Translations under genes and position numbers: made by a program
From: Deltaproteobacteria bacterium
GTDB lineage: Bacteria > Desulfobacterota > Desulfarculia > Adiutricales > Adiutricaceae
NCBI GenBank assembly: GCA_031269135.1
Contig: JAISZP010000182.1
Span: 1-5,923, forward strand
Reading direction: 5' to 3'
Length of the DNA stretch: 5,923 bases
The notes under the pieces: model-generated
The model's input: the letters and a program-made list of their open reading frames with translations, nothing else
Database searches by the model: none
Told to the model about the DNA's origin: nothing
Shown here: piece after piece, positions 1 through 4,891 of the stretch
Layout of the letters: each line of letters opens with the position of its first letter
Numbering within the stretch: the stretch's first letter is position 1

Positions 1-249
1 GCCGATAAGTCTGGCCCGCTTGTGTTCAGGCCACATGGTGATGTCCTGACCGCCGAGAATGGTTTTTCCGCTGTCGGGAGGCGCCGTCCCGGAGATGCAG
101 CCCATCAGGGTCGATTTTCCTGCGCCGTTCGAGCCGATGATGCAGACGAATTCGCCGGGCTCAACGTTTAGGTCTAGCTTGTTTAAAGCCAACACCTCAT
201 TGATTGTGCCGCGATTGAAGTACTTGACGAGTTCAGAGGCTTGGAGCAT
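1..249 (-). CDS. ABC transporter ATP-binding protein, TrpZ-like (partial, C-terminal part outside window)
   Basis: This is the nucleotide-binding subunit of the ABC importer encoded with the next two genes; it would sit on the cytoplasmic face and drive transport by ATP hydrolysis. Only the first 83 residues are visible, from an ATG at 247-249 to the window edge. The Walker A motif GSNGAGKST lies at residues 39-47, preceded by PGEFVCII. The segment ending EHKRARLIG resembles the stretch before the Q-loop in this family. The Q-loop, signature motif, Walker B and H-loop are off the window, so intactness cannot be judged. The start overlaps the permease gene by 17 bp in another frame and has no clear Shine-Dalgarno sequence, suggesting translation coupled to the permease. 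The ABC ATPase call is firm; the assignment to the TrpXYZ-like type rests mainly on its neighbours. Confidence 0.93.
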   Translation of the reverse strand, partial: MLQASELVKYFNRGTINEVLALNKLDLNVEPGEFVCIIGSNGAGKSTLMGCISGTAPPDSGKTILGGQDITMWPEHKRARLIG

Positions 250-1150
250 TTAGGCTATTGCCGCGTTTCTTAAAGTGGGACTTGATTATGGGCAGAGCCA
301 ACGCGAGCACCACTATGGTTGAGGTTATCAAGTTCATGTCCGACGGCTTGAAGAAGTTCAAGGACAAAGCCAGAGCGATGGCCAGGCGGTAGGCGATGGA
401 GCCCAGAACGGCGCTGACGACCCTAATCGCCACCTTGCGGCTGTTGAAAAGAGTCTCTCCCACGACTATGGAGGCGAGGCCGGCGATTATGCTGCCGGTG
501 CCCATCCCCACCTCGGCCGCTCCTTGATTTTGAGCAACCAGCGCTCCGCAGAGGGCGACGATGGAATTGGACATGCCGACGCCTAAAACGATCATCAGCG
601 ACGTATTGACGCCTAAGCTGCGGATCAAGGCGGGGTTGTCGCCGGTGGCCAGCAGCGCCTGACCGAATTCGGTTCTTAACACCCAAATTACCATCATCAC
701 CACCACTATGGCAATCCCAAAAAACAGGATGCTTGAAGAAATCCAGGGATTCCAGCCAAGCGAGGAGACGTATGATCTGACCGGATCAAAGACCGTAGGG
801 GAGTTGATCAGCGGAATATTTGGTCTTGACCCTAAGATCCTTATATTTATAGAGTATAAGGCCGTCATCGTCAAAATGGAGGCCAAAAGGTGCAGAATTT
901 TGAGCTGAGTGGTCAGAATGCCCGTCAGCATTCCGGCTAAAAAACCGGCGCACATGGCGGGCATGAGCGACAACCATGGATTTAAGCCGTGGGTGATGCA
1001 GGCCGCCGAGACGGCGGCCCCCAGCGGGAGGCTGCCGTCGACGGTGAGATCGGGAAAGTCAAGAACCCTGAAGGTGAGATAGACGCCTATGGTCAGCAAA
1101 CCGTAGACTAATCCTTGTTCCAGGGCTCCTATAAAAGCGTAGAACGTCAC
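233..1150 (-). CDS. ABC transporter permease, TrpY-like (BPD_transp_2 family)
   Basis: This is the membrane-spanning subunit of an ABC importer, 305 residues, very hydrophobic, with roughly eight or more predicted transmembrane stretches. Family-type motifs are visible: RVLDFPDLTVDGS (28-40) after the first helix, LLASILTMTALYSINIRILG (88-107), the cytoplasmic RTEFGQALLATGDNPALIRS (159-178), and a glycine-rich stretch ending GLASIVVGETLF (224-235). These are the hallmarks of permeases paired with ABC_sub_bind solute-binding proteins, within the larger LivH/RbsC-type permease family. The start is GTG at 1148-1150. It shares four bases (GTGA) with the stop of the binding-protein gene, and no good Shine-Dalgarno sequence precedes it, so translation is probably coupled. 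Its 3' end overlaps the ATPase gene by 17 bp. The length is normal and no break is seen. The substrate is not deducible. Confidence 0.95.
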   Translation of the reverse strand: MTFYAFIGALEQGLVYGLLTIGVYLTFRVLDFPDLTVDGSLPLGAAVSAACITHGLNPWLSLMPAMCAGFLAGMLTGILTTQLKILHLLASILTMTALYSINIRILGSRPNIPLINSPTVFDPVRSYVSSLGWNPWISSSILFFGIAIVVVMMVIWVLRTEFGQALLATGDNPALIRSLGVNTSLMIVLGVGMSNSIVALCGALVAQNQGAAEVGMGTGSIIAGLASIVVGETLFNSRKVAIRVVSAVLGSIAYRLAIALALSLNFFKPSDMNLITSTIVVLALALPIIKSHFKKRGNSLNAPSL

Positions 1151-2091
1151 TTTAAAACTACTTTATTGAGTTCCTCGACTTCTTTAGGCAAGACGAAGCC
1201 GATTTTATTGTTGTAGGTCTCGTTGACGGTAAGTTTAAGATCTCTTTGGAATCCCACCGGTATGTCGCCGGGTTTGACGTTATTTTTTAAAATCTGTATG
1301 GCCATTTCACCTGTCTGACGACCCAGCTGATAGTATTCCAGGTTAAGAGAGGCGGTGCCCCCTTTGGCGATCGAGTCGCCGTCGACGCAGTAGATGGGAA
1401 TTTTGTGGTCGATGCCGACTTTCATGATGCTTTCGTAAGAAGAGATGGCGGTATTGTCTGAAGGCAAGAAGATGGCGTCCACCTTGGATATTAGACTCTG
1501 AGCGGCTCCGATTACGGCCTCGTTTCCAGCGGCGACGGCTTCGATGATCGTAAAGTTGTAGTTTAGACAAGCCTTTCTGATTTCTTCGACCTGAACGACC
1601 GAGTTGACTTCTCCGGGGTTATAGATGACTCCCAGCGTCTTGGCCTCAGGCTGGAAAAGCCTTACGATGGAGATCTGGGTGTCCAGCGGGGTGATGTCGC
1701 TGGTGCCGGTGACGTTTCCGCCTGGTTTTTCAAGGGTGCTCACTAATTCCGCAGCCAGCGGGTCGGTCACGGCGGTGAAGAGAATGGGGATCTCTTTGAT
1801 TTTGTTTACGGCTTGTTGAGAGACCATGGTCCCCACAGTCAAGATGAGATCGGGATTGTTGGAGAGCATTTGGGTGACGCTTTGCTGGGCGAAGTCCACT
1901 TTGCCTTGGGCATCGAACTCTTTGTAGGTCGCCTCGATGCCGTTGTCTTTGAGGTAGTCTTGAAAGCCTTGGATCGCCAGGTTTAAGGAAGGGTGTTCGA
2001 CTATCTTCAGGACATTGATGTCGTAGGCCCAGACCGGTATGGCGATAAGGAACAATAATGAGAAAGTCAGCAGCTGAAGTAGCTTTTTCAT
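1147..2091 (-). CDS. Periplasmic substrate-binding protein of an ABC importer, TrpX-like (ABC_sub_bind family)
   Basis: This 314-residue protein should capture a small ligand in the periplasm and deliver it to the permease encoded just downstream. Residues 1-22 form a Sec signal peptide (KK, then a hydrophobic core, ending VWA) with cleavage expected before Y23. There is no lipobox cysteine, so it is probably soluble. Family features include TVGTMVSQ (85-92), ILFTAVTDPLAAELV (103-117), NVTGTSD (126-132), LGVIYNPGEVNS (153-164), FLPSDNT (208-214) and a C-terminal block from PIYCVDGD (232-239) to YYQLGRQTGEMAIQIL (253-268). This matches the two-lobed ABC_sub_bind (PF04392, formerly DUF534) type. 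Characterised relatives bind tryptophan or tyrosine, but the family is broad, so the ligand here is open. The ATG at 2089-2091 is supported by GAGG at 2097-2100, five bases upstream. It is the first gene of a three-gene operon. Confidence 0.94.
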   Translation of the reverse strand: MKKLLQLLTFSLLFLIAIPVWAYDINVLKIVEHPSLNLAIQGFQDYLKDNGIEATYKEFDAQGKVDFAQQSVTQMLSNNPDLILTVGTMVSQQAVNKIKEIPILFTAVTDPLAAELVSTLEKPGGNVTGTSDITPLDTQISIVRLFQPEAKTLGVIYNPGEVNSVVQVEEIRKACLNYNFTIIEAVAAGNEAVIGAAQSLISKVDAIFLPSDNTAISSYESIMKVGIDHKIPIYCVDGDSIAKGGTASLNLEYYQLGRQTGEMAIQILKNNVKPGDIPVGFQRDLKLTVNETYNNKIGFVLPKEVEELNKVVLK

Positions 2092-2108
2092 AAAAACCTC
2101 GCAATGAT

Positions 2109-2123
2109 TCTGAATTGTTCAGA
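2109..2123 (-). promoter_or_regulatory. Small perfect hairpin just upstream of the binding-protein ribosome binding site
   Basis: The minus-strand transcript reads TCTGAACAATTCAGA here, a 6-bp perfect stem with a 3-base loop. It ends eight bases before the GAGG Shine-Dalgarno sequence (2097-2100). One arm is part of the proximal copy of the 16-bp tandem repeat. It could affect translation or mRNA stability, or be half of a protein-binding site; nothing in the sequence decides this. Confidence 0.4.
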
Positions 2124-2146
2124 CGATAGATTGTTCAGACGATAGA
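2115..2146. repeat. Perfect 16-bp tandem duplication in the leader of the transporter operon
   Basis: TTGTTCAGACGATAGA (plus strand) occurs twice with no spacer, at 2115-2130 and 2131-2146. It lies 24-55 bases upstream of the binding-protein start. Exact duplication in an otherwise AT-rich leader, with a third related copy further upstream (2221-2238), suggests either a recent slippage duplication or repeated operator sites for a regulator of the transporter. Repeat presence is certain; function is inferred. Confidence 0.9.
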
Positions 2147-2181
2147 TAGTTGAAGTTTTGCCGTAAGCGATTGAGCTAAAG

Positions 2182-2210
2182 CGAAAAATGTCTGGCTTGA
2201 TCATTTTCCG
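2182..2210 (-). other. Imperfect leader hairpin
   Basis: The arms at 2202-2210 and 2182-2190 flank an 11-base loop. In minus-strand RNA they pair over 9 bp with one G-U wobble (CGGAAAATG with CATTTTTCG). On the plus strand the same position would be an A-C mismatch, so the fold fits minus-strand RNA better. No U tract follows, so it is not a classical terminator. Possible leader structure; function unknown. Confidence 0.3.
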
Positions 2211-2220
2211 AAAAGCGGCT

Positions 2221-2238
2221 TTGTTTACGACGATAAGA
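2221..2238. repeat. Diverged third copy of the leader repeat motif
   Basis: TTGTTTACGACGATAAGA matches the tandem unit TTGTTCAGACGATAGA if single-base insertions are allowed; TTGTT and GACGATA are exact. It lies about 75 bp upstream (transcription sense) of the tandem pair. A shared core in three places supports a recognition motif over pure chance, but an 18-bp degenerate match in one window is weak evidence. Confidence 0.45.
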
Positions 2239-2246
2239 AAAGATCA

Positions 2247-2275
2247 ACTCTAAGATTTTGAAGAGAGTTCTTCAA
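2247..2275 (-). promoter_or_regulatory. Weak sigma70-like promoter candidate for the transporter operon
   Basis: On the minus strand TTGAAG (2270-2275) and TAGAGT (2247-2252) are separated by 17 bases, each matching the -35 and -10 consensus at four of six positions. This would place the transcript start near 2240 and give a leader of about 150 bases containing all three repeat-motif copies. Other TATA-like sequences in 2281-2400 have no matching -35 at proper spacing. This is a guess from spacing only. Confidence 0.2.
2258..2275. other. Perfect inverted repeat in the transporter leader/promoter region
   Basis: TTGAAGA (2258-2264) and TCTTCAA (2269-2275) form a perfect 7-bp inverted repeat around a 4-base centre. 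It overlaps the candidate -35 region, so it may be an operator half-site pair rather than an RNA hairpin. No U tract follows on either strand, arguing against a terminator. Confidence 0.4.
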
Positions 2276-2280
2276 GTCAT

Positions 2281-2430
2281 CTTTGGCTCGACAGTTGATG
2301 ATTTTACTGTAATTTTATATTTTTTGTTTTGATTAACTGCGATAATGACGAATAATATAAGAATATGATTATTTAAGGCTGATTTTTGGGTAGCGTTAAA
2401 TTAATGTGAACTCTTACGAAAATCATTTAA
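2281..2430. other. AT-rich non-coding spacer
   Basis: This is the central part of the 440-bp gene-free region between lptG and the transporter operon. A hand count gives 33 G or C in 120 bases at 2281-2400 (about 28%), far below the flanking genes. Several TATA-like stretches occur, but no convincing gene, RNA gene or complete promoter is visible. No T-box signature (the conserved UGGN-containing antiterminator) was recognised, although some TrpXYZ-type operons in Gram-positive bacteria have one. The spacer most likely carries upstream promoter sequence. Confidence 0.6.
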
Positions 2431-2525
2431 ATTTTTGAAAACCAAATGAGATTTTTGAAAGCATAGAAATATCTGAAAACAGATGAAATGTCGGAAAACA
2501 TGGAAATATCGGAAAACATGAAAAT
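2431..2525. repeat. Degenerate tandem repeat array, five units of 18-20 bp, next to the lptG stop
   Basis: Units on the plus strand are 2431-2450, 2451-2470, 2471-2489, 2490-2507 and 2508-2525. The two units closest to lptG are nearly identical (ATCGGAAAACATGAAAAT against GTCGGAAAACATGGAAAT), and divergence grows away from the gene. The common core is GAAAACAT flanked by AAAT. The third unit begins with a small self-palindrome, ATCTG-AAAA-CAGAT (2471-2484). Unit lengths of 18, 18, 19, 20 and 20 do not keep a reading frame, so this is not a coding repeat. There are no spacers, so it is not a CRISPR array. It may have arisen by slippage, and may contribute to transcript ending or 3' processing. 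Confidence 0.75.
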
Positions 2526-2531
2526 TTCCGA
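2509..2531 (-). terminator. Weak hairpin after lptG, possible 3' end of the mltG-lptF-lptG transcript
   Basis: TCGGAAA (2509-2515) and TTTCCGA (2525-2531) pair over 7 bp around a 9-base loop, starting three bases after the lptG stop in transcription direction. The following minus-strand sequence, TATTTCC, is only mildly U-rich and the stem is AT-heavy, so it is not a textbook intrinsic terminator. The neighbouring repeat unit (2490-2497) offers an alternative partner for the TTTCCGAC arm. It may instead protect the 3' end of the message. Confidence 0.25.
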
Positions 2532-2534
2532 CAA

Positions 2535-3638
2535 TTATTGTCTGACGTAAGAGAAGAAATACAAACCTATCAGACAAAAAAAGCAGTTTGGGAGCCAAGC
2601 GGCCATAAAAGGAGGCAAAAAGCCGGCATAGCCCATTGTGCGTGATATTTCTTGGGTGACTAAGTAGAAAAAAGAGAGAGTCAAGCCTAGCACTAGCCCC
2701 AAGGCGATGCTGCCGCCTTTTTCCCGCCAAAAGCCTATGGGGATCCCTACAAAGACCATAATTAGAGAGATGAAGGGGTTCGAAAACTTAAAGTTGAGAT
2801 CGACCAGTTGCCTCAATGGGTTGAAGCCCTCAGCCTCTAAATTGCTGATGGCGGCGGCTAGAGCGTAGAAGTTCATCTCCTCGGTTCGTTGGTCGGCGTG
2901 GCGACCTAAGCCGGGTGGAGGTATGGGGTGCCCGGCCATGAAAACCTCATCGGAAACGTTCAACTGGAAACTTTTGGGCCTTTGGTCCGTTTGGGGAAGG
3001 TAGACTTTTTCTTTCACCCCGAAGAGCCTCAAGCCATAAGGCGAGAAAAAGCCTCGCTCGCCTTCCAGACGGCGCCAGAGGTTGAGCTCTTCGTCAAGCA
3101 GCAGGATCGTCACCCCGAAGGCCAGACTTTTAGCCTCATCGTAAGTGTCGAAGTGTTCAAAAAGTCGGACGTCTTTAATCCAGACGTCTTTGACCAGTTG
3201 GGCCGAGTCGAGGGTTCGGGTGTTTCTGACCCTGCCCTCCCAGATCTCGTTGACGATCTTTGAGGTTATTGGGGTGATTAAATTGCCGATCAAAAAGATG
3301 ATCACGCTTAACAGCAAAGCGGAGAAAATCAAGGGTCTGGAGAGACGAAAAAGGCTGACGCCGCTGCCTTTGAAGGCGACGATTTCCGAATTTCTAGCCA
3401 ACAACACTAAAGTTATCAAAACGGAAGCCAGAGTAGCGACCGGCGCCAAAAGAATCAAAACATTCGGTATTTGAGCGACGAAATAAAGCATTATCGCCGA
3501 CAGCGGTATTTCTTGGCTTATGAATTCCGATATTTTCTCCACAAAATCCACTACTATATAGAGGGTCAAAAACCCGGTCAGACATAGAGCCAGGTGTTTG
3601 AAGAAAAGTCCTGCAAGGTAGCGGGAGATTATGCTCAT
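2535..3638 (-). CDS. lptG: LPS export system inner-membrane permease LptG
   Basis: LptG pairs with LptF and the ATPase LptB to pull lipopolysaccharide out of the inner membrane and pass it to the periplasmic Lpt bridge. The 367-residue protein (E. coli LptG is about 360) has the YjgP/YjgQ (PF03739) layout: three N-terminal membrane segments (about 15-33, 56-82, 103-125), a periplasmic beta-rich domain (about 126-270), and three C-terminal segments (about 275-294, 302-318, 343-364). The conserved NSEIVAFKGSGVSLFRL (83-99) is the cytoplasmic coupling region that contacts LptB in this family. FISLIMVFVGIPIGF (279-293) is the typical fourth segment. The ATG at 3636-3638 follows the lptF stop by 10 bp, with only a weak purine-rich stretch upstream. 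The LptG assignment over LptF rests on gene order and on DFVEKISEF (31-39), typical of LptG. No lptB is in the window. Confidence 0.93.
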   Translation of the reverse strand: MSIISRYLAGLFFKHLALCLTGFLTLYIVVDFVEKISEFISQEIPLSAIMLYFVAQIPNVLILLAPVATLASVLITLVLLARNSEIVAFKGSGVSLFRLSRPLIFSALLLSVIIFLIGNLITPITSKIVNEIWEGRVRNTRTLDSAQLVKDVWIKDVRLFEHFDTYDEAKSLAFGVTILLLDEELNLWRRLEGERGFFSPYGLRLFGVKEKVYLPQTDQRPKSFQLNVSDEVFMAGHPIPPPGLGRHADQRTEEMNFYALAAAISNLEAEGFNPLRQLVDLNFKFSNPFISLIMVFVGIPIGFWREKGGSIALGLVLGLTLSFFYLVTQEISRTMGYAGFLPPFMAAWLPNCFFCLIGLYFFSYVRQ

Positions 3639-3648
3639 CGCGCGGCTC

Positions 3649-4839
3649 TCAGTCTCGTTGGGCTATTGGGCGAGAGGATCTGAAAGCTGACCACAACCGC
3701 TTGATTGTTTCTTGAGGGTCGATGGCTGCGGTGCGGTCTATGCCCTTGAGCAGCCAGCAGGCTAAAGCGGTGGCGAGTATGTTTGGGGTCCAGACCGCCA
3801 AAAACGGCGGGATGCTCCCCGTTTCGCCGAAGGACCAGCCAAGAGACAAGAGGGTGTAGTACAAAACAAAAATAAAGAGACCTATCAGCAGTCCGAAGTT
3901 TCGACCTTTGGTTCTGAAGCTCGCGCCCAGAGGCATCCCGATGATGGACATCAAAAGGGCGGCGAAGGAGTAAGCCCAGCGACGGTAAAATTCGAGCCGA
4001 AAAACGAACACGAAACCCATCGAGTTTTTTTCCCGGTAATCCGCCTCGTCTAAGAGCAATTCAGTCGGCATGTCTTGTCTCGTCAAGGAGGTCGAGTTTT
4101 TTTCAGTCTCAAACTCTTGCCCTGGCGAGATCTTCAGCTCGTAGGTGTCGAAGAAAATGGTGTCGACAGATTCTTTATCAGTGTAGATGCGGTCGATCAC
4201 TCCCTCCTGGAGCCTGAACAAAAGCAGATTTTCGATGGGATCGATATCCAATAAGCCTTTTCTGGCGACTATCACGGAGTTTTCGAAGCTTGAACGCTTA
4301 TCGTTGATGACGACGTTGCTCATGGTTTCAGAGTTGCTCGGCAGTTGCCCCACGTAGATGGTAAGTCCTGGAAAATCTCTGACGAAGACCTGTTCCTTGA
4401 TGGCCAGATCCGCTCTGGCCTTGGCTAGAGTCAAGATTTCCGCCCGAAACCTCAAATTAGCCATGGGGGCCAAATATAGGTTGAATAGACCGGACAAGAT
4501 CGAGGCCGCCAAACCGAACAGCAAGACGGGCGTCAGCAGTTGCAGAAGAGACACTCCCGAACTTTTGATGACCGTCAACTCCATATCCACCGAAAGACGC
4601 AAAAAAGTCGTAAGCGTCGCCAACAAGGCGGACATCGGTATGGCCAGCGACAACATTTTTGGCAAAACCAGGAAAAATATCCGAAAAACCACCCCTGGGC
4701 CTACACCTTTGTTGATGACCAGATCCGTCAAGGACATGATTCTCGCCATCAAAAGGACAAAGGTGAAGACCATGAGGTTAACCAGAAAAGCCGGCATGAT
4801 TTCGGCCAAGATGCTGGATTTTATTATGCCTAAGCGCAA
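3649..4839 (-). CDS. lptF: LPS export system inner-membrane permease LptF
   Basis: LptF is the other half of the LptB2FG extractor for lipopolysaccharide. At 396 residues it is somewhat longer than the E. coli protein (about 366). It shows membrane segments near 16-38, 51-79 and 100-122, a periplasmic domain near 123-275, then segments near 288-307, 315-334 and 344-365, plus a C-terminal cytoplasmic tail (about 366-396) that probably accounts for the extra length. MELTVIKSSGVSLLQLL (86-102) is the conserved cytoplasmic coupling region, FPGLTIYVGQLP (156-167) belongs to the periplasmic jelly-roll, and RRWAYSFAALLMSIIGMPLG (285-304) is the typical fourth segment. The start is TTG at 4837-4839, chosen because GAGG sits five bases upstream and an in-frame stop (4858-4860) blocks longer versions; the first in-frame ATG is at codon 15, which would remove part of the N-terminal helix. 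Confidence 0.94.
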   Translation of the reverse strand: MRLGIIKSSILAEIMPAFLVNLMVFTFVLLMARIMSLTDLVINKGVGPGVVFRIFFLVLPKMLSLAIPMSALLATLTTFLRLSVDMELTVIKSSGVSLLQLLTPVLLFGLAASILSGLFNLYLAPMANLRFRAEILTLAKARADLAIKEQVFVRDFPGLTIYVGQLPSNSETMSNVVINDKRSSFENSVIVARKGLLDIDPIENLLLFRLQEGVIDRIYTDKESVDTIFFDTYELKISPGQEFETEKNSTSLTRQDMPTELLLDEADYREKNSMGFVFVFRLEFYRRWAYSFAALLMSIIGMPLGASFRTKGRNFGLLIGLFIFVLYYTLLSLGWSFGETGSIPPFLAVWTPNILATALACWLLKGIDRTAAIDPQETIKRLWSAFRSSRPIAQRD

Positions 4840-4844
4840 CTTGA

Positions 4845-4848
4845 CCTC
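4845..4848 (-). promoter_or_regulatory. Shine-Dalgarno sequence that fixes the lptF TTG start
   Basis: The minus strand reads GCGAGG, then TCAAG, then TTG. The same GCGAGG with a 5-base spacer precedes the ATG of the binding-protein gene, which supports its use as a ribosome binding site in this genome. Confidence 0.7.
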
Positions 4849-4878
4849 GCGGATGGTTTAAAATAGCTCATTATCGTC

Positions 4879-4890
4879 GAGCGATCGCTC
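4879..4890. other. 12-bp perfect palindrome between mltG and lptF
   Basis: GAGCGATCGCTC is a perfect palindrome in the 52-bp gap, starting one base after the mltG stop codon. Its core GCGATCGC equals the HIP1 octamer that is abundant in cyanobacteria, but nothing else here suggests a cyanobacterium. It could be a protein or methylase target, or chance. The mltG-lptF transcript probably reads through, as no U tract follows. Confidence 0.5.
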
Positions 4891-4891
4891 C

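Noticed and set aside
59..253. Plus-strand 64-codon frame
   Set aside because: It is antisense to the ATPase gene, whose Walker A motif is clear on the minus strand.
423..977. Minus-strand Arg/His-rich frames and a plus-strand frame inside the permease gene
   Set aside because: They are out-of-frame shadows of the permease, which carries continuous membrane segments and family motifs across this span.
2258..2275. Intrinsic terminator
   Set aside because: The 7-bp stem is perfect but AT-rich, and no U tract follows on either strand.
2092..2280. T-box leader expected for a Trp-type transporter
   Set aside because: No conserved antiterminator core with UGGN and no following terminator hairpin with a U tract was found by eye.
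2431..2525. Possible CRISPR array
   Set aside because: The units are contiguous, 18-20 bp, with no unique spacers, and no cas gene is nearby.
2401..2730. Minus-strand frame of 109 codons with F-H-V-F-R type repeats at its C-terminus
   Set aside because: It runs out of frame through the 3' end of lptG into the tandem array. The peptide repetition is just the DNA repeat read through, and the 19- and 20-bp units break any periodic frame.
2928..3474. Two overlapping plus-strand open frames
   Set aside because: Both are antisense to the periplasmic domain and N-terminal part of lptG and have no recognisable features.
4358..4861. Long open frame (167 codons) on the plus strand
   Set aside because: It is fully antisense to the start of lptF, which has clear family motifs. 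The translation is Lys/Arg-rich with no recognisable domain.
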